Positions 7,679-15,961 of a DNA stretch of 21,208 nt are shown here, one piece after another. Both the position numbers and the translations under genes were made by a program. Each line of letters begins with the position of its first letter. Position 1 is the stretch's first letter. Origin of the DNA: Clostridia bacterium (GTDB lineage: Bacteria > Bacillota > DSM-521 > Neomoorellales > Neomoorellaceae); contig JASUSX010000006.1 of assembly GCA_030445875.1 (NCBI GenBank), positions 1 through 21,208 on the forward strand, given 5' to 3'. Below the pieces are notes generated by a model that was given only the letters and a program-made list of their open reading frames with translations, did not search any database and was not told where the DNA came from.

Positions 7679-8839
7679 TTACAACATCCGGGCGTTAATA
7701 CCGCAACCAAGCAAAATCTCTAGCGCCCCCCTGGCCGCGGCGGCGGTGGTAAAGCCCAGGCGAATACTCCCCCCTTCACCCTCCCTTACCCTGAGGATTT
7801 CAATATCAATAATATTAATACCCGCGTTACCCAGGGCTGTGGCCATGAAGCCGATAACCCCGGGGCGGTCGGGAACAGTCACCACCAGCTCGTGAAGAGC
7901 CGGGAGGAGGCCCTTCTGGCGCGCCGGTACCCTGGCCCTTAAAAGGCGGGCCTGGTGTAAAGCGGCCTTTAGTTCCTCACCTGCCCCCCGGGCGATCATC
8001 CCCTCCAGAATATCCACCTGGCGCCGCCAGGCTGCCAGTAGAGTAAGAACGGCCTGGCGGTTGTGCAGGAAGATATCCTGCCACATAACCGGATCCCCGC
8101 TGGCAATGCGGGTTGTATCCCGGAACCCGCCGGCGGCCAGCATTAAGGTCAGGGGGTGCTGGCGTGCCAGTTCGCCAGCGGTTTGCATCAGGCTGACGGC
8201 CAGGAGGTGGGGTAAATGGCTGATGCCGGCCACGACCAGGTCGTGTTCATCGGGGTCCAGGACCATAACCCTTGAACCCGCGGCCCGGAACAATTCCTCC
8301 AGGCGTTGCAGGGCCGCGCTGTCGCTGGCCGGGGTGGGCGTCAGTATATAGACGGCGTTTTCCAGGAGATAGCGGTCGGCGGCCTTGATGCCGGCTCGTT
8401 CCGAGCCGGCCATGGGATGGCCGCCGACATAATGGGCCCGGTGCTGGAAGATCCTTTCCAGTTCCCGCACTACCGGCCCCTTTACACTCCCGGTATCGGT
8501 GACAATCGTTCCCGGTTCCAGGGAAGGGGCTATGGCGCGGGCCACCGGGCTTAAAGTCCCTACCGGTAAGGCCAGGATGACCACAGCCGCTCCTTCCACT
8601 GCCTCTTCCAGACTGGAGGTCGGGCGGTTAATAGCCCCGATCTGCAGGGCTTCCTTGATAGCCCCTTCCTGGCGGTCAAAGCCGGTTACTTCCCTGGCTA
8701 CCCCTCCCTGCAGGAGGGCCAGACCCAGGGAACCCCCTATCAGGCCCAGGCCGATAACCGCCACCCTCTCAACCAGACAGGGGGTCCCGTCCCTGGTTTC
8801 CCCGGCGGGAACAAGTGTAGTTGGTGAACCTAGCTGCAA
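7679..8839 (-). CDS. tyrA: Prephenate dehydrogenase with C-terminal ACT domain
   Basis: TyrA oxidatively decarboxylates prephenate to 4-hydroxyphenylpyruvate for tyrosine. In this 386-residue protein the NAD(P) loop GLGLIGGSLG is at 30-39, DTGSVKG at 115-121, GGHPMAGSE at 139-147 (H141 in the conserved GHPMAG), and SHLPHLLA at 207-214 carries the second conserved histidines. The helical dimerisation domain follows, and an ACT domain (about 316-386, TVPDRPGVIG) is the likely tyrosine-sensing part. The start is TTG at 8839, supported by a GGGGGGAAG-type ribosome site 7 nt upstream. It overlaps the end of pheA by 10 nt. The protein has no chorismate mutase domain, so AroH must supply prephenate. 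Confidence 0.95.
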   Translation of the reverse strand: MQLGSPTTLVPAGETRDGTPCLVERVAVIGLGLIGGSLGLALLQGGVAREVTGFDRQEGAIKEALQIGAINRPTSSLEEAVEGAAVVILALPVGTLSPVARAIAPSLEPGTIVTDTGSVKGPVVRELERIFQHRAHYVGGHPMAGSERAGIKAADRYLLENAVYILTPTPASDSAALQRLEELFRAAGSRVMVLDPDEHDLVVAGISHLPHLLAVSLMQTAGELARQHPLTLMLAAGGFRDTTRIASGDPVMWQDIFLHNRQAVLTLLAAWRRQVDILEGMIARGAGEELKAALHQARLLRARVPARQKGLLPALHELVVTVPDRPGVIGFMATALGNAGINIIDIEILRVREGEGGSIRLGFTTAAAARGALEILLGCGINARML

Positions 8840-9693
8840 AGGGCTTCCCCCCTATCCTGGGCATAGGAACCGAGGACTTTTAATAACGCTGTCTGCTCCT
8901 GCAAGGTGTCCAGGACGCCTTGCAAGGGATCCTGGTGGGCATGGCCTTCACAATCGATAAAGAACAGGTACTCCCCCAGTTCCTTTTTCGTTGGCCGGGA
9001 CTCGATGCGCGTTAAATTAATACCGGCCGCGGCGAAATGCTGCAAAATGGCATAAAGGCTCCCCGGCCGGTTGGCCAGGGCTGCCACTACCAGGGAGGTC
9101 TTCCAGGGGCCGGGAGAGGATGGCGCCTCCTGGCCCAGGACCCAAAAGCGGGTCTTATTATCCTGGTAATCCTGGATGCCGGCGGCGATGACTGGCAGCC
9201 GGTACAGGCGGGCGGCGAAGGCCGAGCCAATGGCTGCCAGGCCGGGCCGTTGACAGGCCTCTCGGACAGCCTCGGCTGTGCTCGTCACCGCTTTGAGTTT
9301 AGCTGTCGGTAGATGGGTAGCCAGGTAATGGCGGCACTGGGCCAGGGCCTGGGGGTGGGACCAGACCTCCTTTATAGCTGCAATTTCACTGCTTTGGCCC
9401 AGGAGACAGTGGCAGACTGGCAACACTACCTCACCGATTACCTGGAGCCCCTTTTCCGCCAGGATCAGGTCCAGGGTAAGGTTCACAGCCCCTTCAATGG
9501 AATTCTCCACCGGCAAAAGGGCCAGCTTCGCCTTGCCGTTATGGACTGCGGCCAGTACCTCTGGCAGGTCGGTACAGGCCAGGAAAGCAGCGCTATTTTC
9601 CTGCCCGGCCGGGTTAACCCGCCGGGCCCAGTTCACAGCCGCCTCATGGGAAAAGGTCCCCGGGGGGCCCAGGAAGGCTATCCTGTCCATCAT
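8830..9693 (-). CDS. pheA: Prephenate dehydratase with ACT domain
   Basis: PheA decarboxylates and dehydrates prephenate to phenylpyruvate, the phenylalanine precursor. The 287-residue monofunctional form has [11 protein letters not shown] near the N-terminus (9-19), [10 protein letters not shown] at 61-70, the catalytic TRF motif at 181-183 (NKTRFWVLG) and an ACT domain from about 199, with the ESRP motif (231-234) that marks phenylalanine-binding ACT domains. No chorismate mutase domain is present. The ATG at 9693 overlaps the aroF stop as ATGA, which suggests translational coupling. Feedback inhibition by Phe is expected from the ACT domain, not shown here. Confidence 0.96.
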   Translation of the reverse strand: MMDRIAFLGPPGTFSHEAAVNWARRVNPAGQENSAAFLACTDLPEVLAAVHNGKAKLALLPVENSIEGAVNLTLDLILAEKGLQVIGEVVLPVCHCLLGQSSEIAAIKEVWSHPQALAQCRHYLATHLPTAKLKAVTSTAEAVREACQRPGLAAIGSAFAARLYRLPVIAAGIQDYQDNKTRFWVLGQEAPSSPGPWKTSLVVAALANRPGSLYAILQHFAAAGINLTRIESRPTKKELGEYLFFIDCEGHAHQDPLQGVLDTLQEQTALLKVLGSYAQDRGEALCS

Positions 9694-10715
9694 GCCAGCC
9701 GTCCCAGCTCTCGCCCGCTGGCCGCAATGAGGGGCTGGATCTCCTTTACCAGGCAGCTAAACTGTTCCGGTGTCAGGGACTGGGGGCCGTCGGAGAGGGC
9801 CTCCTGGGGGTTGGGGTGGACCTCGATCATTAAACCATCGGCGCCGGCAGCCAGGGCGGCCCGGGCCATGGGGGCTACCATGAATTTGCGCCCGGTACCG
9901 TGGCTGGGGTCGACGACTACCGGCAAATGGGACAAATGCTTCACTGCCGGCACAGCACCCAGGTCCAGGGTGTTGCGGGTATAGGTTTCAAAGGTCCGGA
10001 TGCCGCGCTCGCATAAAACCACCTGGCTGTTACCCTCGCTGAGGATGTATTCGGCGGCCAGGAGCCATTCCTCAATGGTCGCCGACAGGCCGCGTTTTAG
10101 GAGGATTGGCTTGCTGGTACGGCCAGCGGCTTGAAGCAGGGTGAAGTTTTGCATGTTGCGGGAACCTATCTGCAGCACATCGGCTACGGTCGCCACTTCC
10201 GGGACCAGGGCGGGGTCCATGACCTCCGTTACCACGGGCAGGCCGGTGGTGGCCCTGGCCTCGGCCAGGAACTCCAGGCCCCTGGCGGCCAGCCCCTGGA
10301 AGGAGTAAGGTGAGCTGCGGGGCTTGTAGGCGCCTCCGCGCAGCATAGTGGCTCCCGCCTCCCTTACAGCGACGGCCACCTCCAGGAGCTGTTCCCGGCT
10401 CTCTACAGCGCAGGGGCCAGCGATAATCTGGACCTGTGGTCCACCTACGGTCAGCCCCCCCACCGGGATAACCGTATCCTCGGGATGAAAGTCCCGGCCC
10501 GCCAGTTTGTAGGGCTGCAGGATGGGAACCACCTTTTCCACCCCCGGCAGGGCGGCCAGGGTTTCCGCCCTTAAGCGTGTTTTATCACCTATGGCTCCGA
10601 TAATGGTCCGTTCCACGCCCCGGGAAAGGTGGACCTTAAACCCCTCCCGCTCCAGGCGCGCCACAACGGACTGCTGCTGTGCCGGGGATGCCCCGGGTTC
10701 CATGACAATAATCAA
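9690..10715 (-). CDS. aroF: 3-deoxy-D-arabino-heptulosonate-7-phosphate synthase (type I-beta)
   Basis: This enzyme condenses phosphoenolpyruvate and erythrose-4-phosphate, the first step of the shikimate pathway. The 341-residue protein has an N-terminal ferredoxin-like regulatory domain (1-70) and a TIM barrel. Metal ligands match the Thermotoga maritima enzyme in number: C102 (GPCAVES), H272 (DPSHGTG), E298 and D309. KPRSSPY (131-137) forms part of the substrate site. In T. maritima the added domain gives inhibition by Tyr and Phe, so the same is likely here. The start is TTG at 10715, after AAGGGGGG at about 7 nt. It overlaps the stop of a 20-codon leader ORF as TTGA, placing expression under a likely attenuator. 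Confidence 0.96.
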   Translation of the reverse strand: MIIVMEPGASPAQQQSVVARLEREGFKVHLSRGVERTIIGAIGDKTRLRAETLAALPGVEKVVPILQPYKLAGRDFHPEDTVIPVGGLTVGGPQVQIIAGPCAVESREQLLEVAVAVREAGATMLRGGAYKPRSSPYSFQGLAARGLEFLAEARATTGLPVVTEVMDPALVPEVATVADVLQIGSRNMQNFTLLQAAGRTSKPILLKRGLSATIEEWLLAAEYILSEGNSQVVLCERGIRTFETYTRNTLDLGAVPAVKHLSHLPVVVDPSHGTGRKFMVAPMARAALAAGADGLMIEVHPNPQEALSDGPQSLTPEQFSCLVKEIQPLIAASGRELGRLA

Positions 10716-10774
10716 TTTTTAACCCCCCTTGAAAAAACAAAACGCCACCCCCGCCAGGAGTGACGTTTTTTCAT
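10712..10774 (-). CDS. Putative 20-residue leader peptide upstream of aroF (uORF)
   Basis: The [23 protein letters not shown] begins with ATG at 10774, has a clear AGGAG 7 nt upstream, and stops at a TGA (10712-10714) that overlaps the aroF TTG start. It carries two Trp codons (7 and 10) and two Phe codons (12 and 14), a biased content for a gene controlling aromatic synthesis. Codons 3-12 form the intrinsic terminator at 10741-10767, and codons 15-17 form the aroF ribosome site. I do not recognise a named family. Translation and a regulatory role are inferred from the ribosome site, the codon content and the overlap. Confidence 0.7.
   Translation of the reverse strand: MKKRHSWRGWRFVFSRGVKN
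10732..10767 (-). terminator. Attenuator-type terminator in the aroF leader
   Basis: On the minus strand AACGTCACTCC (10757-10767) pairs with GGGGTGGCGTT (10741-10751): 11 pairs including two G-T wobbles, with a 5-nt loop, then TTTTGTTTTTT running to 10732. It sits between the promoter and aroF, so it can attenuate aroF and also stop read-through from trpA. The leader's CAGGAG (10782-10787) can alternatively pair with CTCCTG in the left arm. Confidence 0.85.
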
Positions 10775-10850
10775 CCACTTTCTCCTGCCGTACTACCAGG
10801 CTACCGTTTAAGGGACAACAGGGGTATTTACCTACCATACTACAGTTTAG

Positions 10851-10879
10851 AATATAGCACAGCATCCCTCTCCTGGCAA
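10851..10879 (-). promoter_or_regulatory. Sigma-A-type promoter for the aroF-pheA-tyrA-aroA-cmk-plsC operon
   Basis: On the minus strand TTGCCA (10874-10879) and TATATT (10851-10856) are separated by exactly 17 nt. It starts just past the trpA stop. The predicted start of transcription gives a leader of about 130 nt before aroF, long enough for the attenuator. Confidence 0.75.
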
Positions 10880-10896
10880 GGGGCTTTTTTACCGCT

Positions 10897-11679
10897 TTAG
10901 ATGGCCTGGCGTATATTTTGCACCAATTGGGCCATGGCGTTCAGACCTCCCTCGTGTAAGGCCTGGACGACGGCGCTGCCGACGATGATGCCGTCGCAGT
11001 AGGGGGCCAGGCGCCGGGCCTGCTCGGAATTACCGATGCCAAAGCCCAGCCCCAGGGGCAGGCTGGTAACCTCCCGCACCCTGGCCAGGTAAGCTACGAT
11101 CCCCGGCGGTAATCCTTCCCTGACCCCGGTGACTCCCGTCAGGGAGACGCAGTAGATAAAGCCGCTGGCCGCCGCGGTAATCTGCCGCAGGCGTTCCCCG
11201 GGCGTCGTCGGCGCTACCAGGGGGATAGCCGCTATCCCGGCTGCCTTTAGTTTATCCCTTAAGGGCCCGCTTTCCTCCAGGGGCAAGTCGGGAACAATTA
11301 AGCCGTCAACCCCGGCGGAAGCCAGGTCCCCGGCCAGCCCGACCAGGCCGTACTGCAGGAGAGGGTTATAATAGCTCATCAACACTAGGGGGATTTCTGC
11401 CTGTCGGCGTACGTCCTGTATCAGGGCCAGGATTTTGATCAAGCTCGCCCCGCCGGCCAGGGCACGGTTGCTGGCAGCCTGGATGACCGGGCCATCAGCC
11501 ACCGGGTCGGAGAAAGGGACCCCCAGTTCGATAATATCTACCCCGGCCGCTGCCAGTTTCTGCACGGCTGCCGCCGTCAGCTCCAGGGAGGGGTCCCCGG
11601 CGCAAAGGTAGGCGATCAAAGCCCGGCGTCCCTCCCCTTTCCGGGTAGCGAAGGCGCGATTGATCCTATCAACACCCAT
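10897..11679 (-). CDS. trpA: Tryptophan synthase alpha chain
   Basis: TrpA cleaves indole-3-glycerol phosphate to indole and glyceraldehyde-3-phosphate within the alpha2-beta2 complex. The 260-residue protein carries the catalytic pair Glu51 and Asp62 in [14 protein letters not shown], and has AGDPS near the N-terminus, [23 protein letters not shown] and VGSAVV. The ATG at 11679 has GGGGGAG about 8 nt upstream and overlaps the trpB 3' end by 11 nt. A longer frame to 11817 exists, but its extra residues do not resemble TrpA. It is the last gene of the trp cluster; no strong terminator directly follows it, so transcripts may run into the aroF leader terminator. Confidence 0.97.
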   Translation of the reverse strand: MGVDRINRAFATRKGEGRRALIAYLCAGDPSLELTAAAVQKLAAAGVDIIELGVPFSDPVADGPVIQAASNRALAGGASLIKILALIQDVRRQAEIPLVLMSYYNPLLQYGLVGLAGDLASAGVDGLIVPDLPLEESGPLRDKLKAAGIAAIPLVAPTTPGERLRQITAAASGFIYCVSLTGVTGVREGLPPGIVAYLARVREVTSLPLGLGFGIGNSEQARRLAPYCDGIIVGSAVVQALHEGGLNAMAQLVQNIRQAI

Positions 11680-12874
11680 TCTTTTCTCCCCCTTCCCGGA
11701 GAATAGCGGCCACCTGTTGGACGTCTTTATCGCCCCGGCCGGAGAGGTTGACGACGATAATCTCTTCCCGGGATAACTGGGGAGCCAGTTCCATGGCGAG
11801 GGCCACGGCATGGGCACTTTCCAGGGCCGGGATAATGCCTTCGGTGCGACTCAAGAGCTGAAAGGCCTCTAAAGCCTGGCTATCAGTGATGGCTTTATAG
11901 GTGGCCCGGCCGCTATCCTTCAGATAGCTGTGCTCCGGCCCCACCCCGGGGTAATCCAGGCCGGCTGACAGGGAGTAGACCGGCTGGACCTGGCCGCCGT
12001 CGTCCTGGACCAGGTAGCTGTAAGCCCCCTGGAAGACACCTGGCCGGCCGGCGGTTAAGGAAGCAGCGTGCTGGCCAGTGTCTAACCCCCGGCCCCCTGC
12101 TTCCGCGCCCCACATCCTGACCTTTTCGTCCTGGATAAAGGGATAAAAGAGGCCCATGGAATTGCTGCCGCCGCCAACGCAGGCCACCAGGTGATCCGGC
12201 AGCCGGCCCGTCGCCGCCAGGACCTGCTGCCGCGTCTCCGCGCCGATGACAGCCTGGAAGTCGCGGACCATAGCGGGGTAAGGGTGGGGGCCAACCACAG
12301 ATCCCAGGAGATAGTAGGTGGTGCGAACGTTGGTAACCCAGTCCCGCAGGGCTTCGTTCACTGCGTCCTTCAGGGTAGCACTACCAGCAGCCACCGGTAT
12401 GACCCGGGCACCCAGGAGTTCCATGCGAAAGACGTTGAGGGCCTGGCGCCGGGTATCCTCTTCCCCCATATAGACTTCACATGCCATACCCAGGAGGGCG
12501 GCTACCGTGGCCGTGGCCACGCCGTGCTGACCGGCACCGGTTTCGGCAATGAGGCGTTTTTTGCCCATACGCCGGGCGAGTAAAGCCTGGCCCAGGGCGT
12601 TATTCAACTTGTGGGAGCCGGTATGGTTCAAGTCCTCGCGTTTTAGATAGATCCTGGCTCCTCCCAGGTGCCGGGTAAGGTTAGCCGCGAAATACAACGG
12701 CGTTGGCCGACCGGCGTATTCCTGCAGGTAATACTGTAGCTCCTCCTGAAAGGCGGCGTCCTGCCGGGCCTCCTGGTAGGCCTGTTCTATCTCTGCCAGG
12801 ACCGGCATGAGGGTTTCGGGGACAAATCGACCGCCATAGGGACCAAAGTGTCCCCCGCTATCTGGCAGGGTCAT
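11669..12874 (-). CDS. trpB: Tryptophan synthase beta chain
   Basis: TrpB is the PLP enzyme that joins indole and serine to form tryptophan. The protein has 401 residues from the chosen start and is of the standard TrpB1 type. [10 protein letters not shown] lies at 11-20, the PLP lysine is K89 in HTGSHK, the catalytic glutamate is E111 in AETGAGQHG, and the phosphate-binding GGGSNSMG follows in the second half. I chose the ATG at 12874 because GGAGG lies 8 nt upstream; the earlier ATG at 12901 has no ribosome site. A 64-nt gap with a GC hairpin separates it from trpF. Confidence 0.97.
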   Translation of the reverse strand: MTLPDSGGHFGPYGGRFVPETLMPVLAEIEQAYQEARQDAAFQEELQYYLQEYAGRPTPLYFAANLTRHLGGARIYLKREDLNHTGSHKLNNALGQALLARRMGKKRLIAETGAGQHGVATATVAALLGMACEVYMGEEDTRRQALNVFRMELLGARVIPVAAGSATLKDAVNEALRDWVTNVRTTYYLLGSVVGPHPYPAMVRDFQAVIGAETRQQVLAATGRLPDHLVACVGGGSNSMGLFYPFIQDEKVRMWGAEAGGRGLDTGQHAASLTAGRPGVFQGAYSYLVQDDGGQVQPVYSLSAGLDYPGVGPEHSYLKDSGRATYKAITDSQALEAFQLLSRTEGIIPALESAHAVALAMELAPQLSREEIIVVNLSGRGDKDVQQVAAILREGGEKNGC

Positions 12875-12909
12875 TTCCTTTACCTCCGGTTCTTTCCTCA
12901 TATTTGTTT

Positions 12910-12929
12910 CCGGGCCACCCCGGGCCCGG
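12910..12929 (-). other. Intercistronic hairpin between trpF and trpB
   Basis: A perfect 7-bp stem (12910-12916 with 12923-12929, CCGGGCC/GGCCCGG) with a 6-nt loop lies in the only real gap in the trp operon. There is no T-run after it, so it is more likely an mRNA-stability or spacing element than a terminator. Confidence 0.5.
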
Positions 12930-12938
12930 CGGTGCGAA

Positions 12939-13556
12939 CTACTGCACCTCTCTTACCGCGGCCATAAAAGCGGCTATTTTAGCCGCGTCCTTGCGGCCAC
13001 TGGTCTCCACGCCGCTGGCCACATCGACGGCATAGGGCCGTACAGCGCGTATAGCGGCACCGACGTTTTCCGGCGTCAGGCCCCCGGCCAGGATAACCGG
13101 CCGGCCAGCGGCCGTGGCGGCCCGGGCGAGTTCCCAGTTAAAGGTCTGCCCGCTGCCGCCGGCAACCCCCGGGACGTAAGCATCGAGGAGAAAACCCTGG
13201 ACTTCCTGGTAGGTTTCTATGGCCCGGATAAAGCTGTCGTCCCGCACCCGGAAGGCTTTAATAAGCCGCTGGGAAAGCCCGTGGCAGTACCGGGGCGGCT
13301 CATCGCCGTGGAGCTGGAGGACGTCCAGGCGGCAGAAAGAGGCTATCTCCATGAGGCTATATCGGGGTTCGTTGACGAAGACACCCACTGTGGTGGTAAA
13401 GGGCGGCAGTTTCCCGATGATCTCCCGCGCTGTTTCCACGTTTACCTGGCGGGGACTACGGGCAAAGACAAAGCCCAGGGTATCTATGCCCGCATCCAGG
13501 ACCAGGCGGGCCTCTTCGTAACTCTTGATGCCGCAGATTTTAACCCGGACTATAAT
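12939..13556 (-). CDS. trpF: Phosphoribosylanthranilate isomerase, probable ATT start
   Basis: TrpF isomerises phosphoribosylanthranilate to CdRP by an Amadori rearrangement. The frame reads [16 protein letters not shown] at its start, where C8 of KICG is the catalytic cysteine; the catalytic aspartate is D125 in LLDAYVPG, and AGGLTPENV and DVASGVE follow. The full length of 205 residues fits the family. No ATG, GTG or TTG lies between the upstream in-frame stop and this conserved start. The first standard start (GTG 13439) would remove strand 1 and the catalytic Cys. I therefore place the start at ATT 13556, after GAGGGGG. It overlaps trpC by 17 nt. Function sure, start codon inferred. Confidence 0.93.
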   Translation of the reverse strand: MIVRVKICGIKSYEEARLVLDAGIDTLGFVFARSPRQVNVETAREIIGKLPPFTTTVGVFVNEPRYSLMEIASFCRLDVLQLHGDEPPRYCHGLSQRLIKAFRVRDDSFIRAIETYQEVQGFLLDAYVPGVAGGSGQTFNWELARAATAAGRPVILAGGLTPENVGAAIRAVRPYAVDVASGVETSGRKDAAKIAAFMAAVREVQ

Positions 13557-14331
13557 GACACCCCCTCAACTCGTCCATCCTGGCCTTTACATCCCGGGCC
13601 GTCATCAGGGCTTCACCCACCAGGATGGCGTCGACACCGGCCGAAGCTACCAGGGCGGCATCATCCCGGCTATGGATGCCGCTTTCGCTGACCACAGTAT
13701 ACCCCGGGGGGATCAAAGGCCGCAAGGCCAGGGTAGTGTGTAGGTCAACCTTAAAGGTCCGTAAATCTCGGTTGTTGATACCTATAACCCGGGCACCGGC
13801 GCCGAGGGCTACGGCTATTTCTTCCTCGGTATGCACTTCCGCCAGGGCTCCCAGCCTGAGGCGATCCGCCAGGGCCAGGTATTCGGCCAGTTCCGCCGCT
13901 TCCAGGGCGGCGACAATTAAGAGCACGGCGTCAGCCCCCAGGGCCCGGGCCTCGTAAATCTGGTAAGGGTCGACGATAAAATCCTTGCGTAACAGGGGCA
14001 GGGGAGTCACCTGCCGCACCAGGGTCAGGTACTCCGGCCTTCCCTGGAAGAAACGGTAGTCCGTCAAAACGGAGATAGCCGCCGCCCCGGCAGCTGTATA
14101 GAGCCGGGCCTGCTTTTCCGGGTCAAAGACGGCCTGGATTACCCCCCGGGAAGGGGAGGCCTGCTTTAGTTCGGCAATAAGGTTGAGGTATAGCCCTCGC
14201 CGGCAGAGGGCGGCGCTAAAATCCCTGGTGAGGGGCTGGTTGCTGGCCTGTCTTTCCACTTCAGCCAGGGGCCTGGCCACCCTGGCAGCCGTCACTTCCT
14301 GCCGCTTGTGGGACAAGATATCCGCCAGCAT
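13540..14331 (-). CDS. trpC: Indole-3-glycerol-phosphate synthase
   Basis: TrpC closes CdRP to indole-3-glycerol phosphate. The 263-residue TIM barrel has the conserved IAELKQASPSRG block (E54 and K56), LRKDFIVDPYQ with the catalytic Lys116, ALAEVHTEEE, GINNRDL and SESGI. The ATG at 14331 overlaps the trpD stop as TGATG and has no strong ribosome site of its own, which suggests translation by termination-reinitiation from trpD. In this operon TrpC and TrpF are separate proteins, unlike the E. coli fusion. Confidence 0.97.
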   Translation of the reverse strand: MLADILSHKRQEVTAARVARPLAEVERQASNQPLTRDFSAALCRRGLYLNLIAELKQASPSRGVIQAVFDPEKQARLYTAAGAAAISVLTDYRFFQGRPEYLTLVRQVTPLPLLRKDFIVDPYQIYEARALGADAVLLIVAALEAAELAEYLALADRLRLGALAEVHTEEEIAVALGAGARVIGINNRDLRTFKVDLHTTLALRPLIPPGYTVVSESGIHSRDDAALVASAGVDAILVGEALMTARDVKARMDELRGCHYSPG

Positions 14332-15359
14332 CAGGCGGCCCAGCTTTCGATCCAGGTCGTCATAGCCTGGAGTTTAGCCAGGGCAGCGCCGGAGTCGATG
14401 CTCGCCGTGGCTGCCGCCATAGCTCCGGCCAGGGACTTCTCCTTACCGGCAGCCAGGAGGCCAAAGGCGGCATTCAAGAGAACGATATCCCGGGCCGGAC
14501 CCTTTGCACCCTTGAGGACAGCCAGGGCGATAGCGGCGTTGTCGGCTGCCGCGCCGCCAATGAGGTGCTGCAGGCTGGCCCGGGCCAGGCCGGCTTCCTC
14601 CGGAGTAAAAGTACAGGTGCTGATACGCCCGTTGTCCAGATAGGATATTTTTGTCGGCCCGGTAGTGGTGATTTCGTCCAGGCCATCGTCGCCGTGGACC
14701 ACATAAGCGCGGCGGCTGCCCAGCCGGGCCAGGACAGCGGCCACCGTTTCCGTTAAAGATGGTTCGTAGACACCTACCAGCTGGCAGGGCGCCCCGGCCG
14801 GGTTGGTGAGGGGGCCCAGGAGGTTAAAGACGGTGCGGGTACCTATCTCCCGGCGCGGCCCGGCCGCGTGTTTCATAGCCCCGTGGAATACCGGGGCAAA
14901 GAGGAAGGCCATCCCCACTTCATCCAGGCAACGGGCTAAGGCTACCGGCGGCAGGTCGACCCTTACCCCCAGGGCTTCTAACATATCGGCACTGCCACAG
15001 CGGCTGGATACGGAGCGGTTGCCGTGTTTGGCCACCGCTACCCCGGCGCCGGCGATAACAAAGGCCGCTGTGGTGGAAATATTGAAGGTCTGGCTGCCGT
15101 CACCACCGGTACCGCAGGTGTCGACAAAGACCTGGTGGTGGGTTGTAAGGGCCGCGGCCTGCCGGCGCATACTGCGGGCCAGGCCGGTGATCTCCGCAAC
15201 TGTTTCCCCCTTCAGGCGCAGGGCGATAAGGAAGGCGCCTATCTGGGCCGGGGTTGCCTGGCCGGACATGATGATATCCATAGCTTGCTCAGCTTCGGCC
15301 TCGCTTAAATCCTGGCCGGCTACGACCCGGCCGATTAATGGTTTCAGCACTCTGCTCAA
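14331..15359 (-). CDS. trpD: Anthranilate phosphoribosyltransferase
   Basis: TrpD transfers phosphoribose from PRPP to anthranilate. The 342-residue protein shows the glycine-rich PRPP loop CGTGGDGS (82-89) followed by [15 protein letters not shown] (111-119), and GPLTNPA further on. It is a stand-alone enzyme, not fused to TrpG. The start is TTG at 15359, with GAGGGGAG just upstream, and overlaps the trpG stop as TTGA, so the two are probably translationally coupled. Confidence 0.97.
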   Translation of the reverse strand: MSRVLKPLIGRVVAGQDLSEAEAEQAMDIIMSGQATPAQIGAFLIALRLKGETVAEITGLARSMRRQAAALTTHHQVFVDTCGTGGDGSQTFNISTTAAFVIAGAGVAVAKHGNRSVSSRCGSADMLEALGVRVDLPPVALARCLDEVGMAFLFAPVFHGAMKHAAGPRREIGTRTVFNLLGPLTNPAGAPCQLVGVYEPSLTETVAAVLARLGSRRAYVVHGDDGLDEITTTGPTKISYLDNGRISTCTFTPEEAGLARASLQHLIGGAAADNAAIALAVLKGAKGPARDIVLLNAAFGLLAAGKEKSLAGAMAAATASIDSGAALAKLQAMTTWIESWAA

Positions 15360-15961
15360 CTCCCCTCGAAAAAGTTATCTTTGCTTGCCTTCCGGGAATA
15401 GACCTCCAAAAAGTTGCGCAACAATTCCTTACCCACTGTGGTCAGGATAGACTCGGGGTGGAACTGGACCCCTTCCACCGGCAGGTGGCGGTGGCGCAGG
15501 CCCATCAACTCCCCCCTTTCGCTGCGGGCCGTCACCTCCAGGCAGCCCGGGAGGGTTTCCTCTTCTACTATCAGGGAATGGTAGCGGGTGGCTATGAAAG
15601 GGTTGCTGAGATTACGGTAAATGGTCCGGCCGTCGTGGCTGATGGTTGAGGTCTTACCGTGCATCAGCCTGCGGGCCCGCACCACCCGGCCGCCGAAGGC
15701 CTGGGCGATGCTCTGGTGACCCAGGCAGACACCCAGGATAGGGAGCCGCCCGGCAAAGGCGGTGATGGCGGCCAGGGAAATACCGGCTGTTTCGGGAGTG
15801 CCCGGGCCGGGGGAGAGGACCAGGTAGTCAGGCTGCAGGGCGACAATCTCAGCCAGGGTTATAGCATCGTTACGCCGCACCACGACCTTTTGACCTAATT
15901 CCTGGAAATACTGGACCAGGTTGTAGGCAAAGGAATCGTAGTTATCGATCATTAGCAGCAT
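15356..15961 (-). CDS. trpG: Anthranilate synthase glutamine amidotransferase subunit
   Basis: TrpG releases ammonia from glutamine for TrpE. The 201-residue class I amidotransferase has IDNYDSF at the start, SPGPGTP (50-56), the nucleophile C79 in GVCLGHQ, and the His168/Glu170 pair of the triad in QFHPES. The ATG at 15961 lies 20 nt inside the trpE end, with GGAGGAG about 7 nt upstream. In B. subtilis a shared amidotransferase (pabA) is encoded outside the trp operon; here it is within it. It could also serve 4-aminobenzoate synthesis, which cannot be judged from the sequence. Confidence 0.96.
   Translation of the reverse strand: MLLMIDNYDSFAYNLVQYFQELGQKVVVRRNDAITLAEIVALQPDYLVLSPGPGTPETAGISLAAITAFAGRLPILGVCLGHQSIAQAFGGRVVRARRLMHGKTSTISHDGRTIYRNLSNPFIATRYHSLIVEEETLPGCLEVTARSERGELMGLRHRHLPVEGVQFHPESILTTVGKELLRNFLEVYSRKASKDNFFEGS

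Noticed and set aside
10716..10896. T-box leader upstream of aroF
   Set aside because: I find no AGGGTGGNACCGCG-like T-box motif on the minus strand; the structure is explained by the leader ORF and terminator.
12901..12901. ATG at 12901 as the trpB start
   Set aside because: No ribosome site; ATG 12874 has GGAGG at 8 nt and matches the family start.
13439..13439. GTG at 13439 as the trpF start
   Set aside because: It would delete the first strand and the catalytic cysteine of KICG, which are present in frame upstream.
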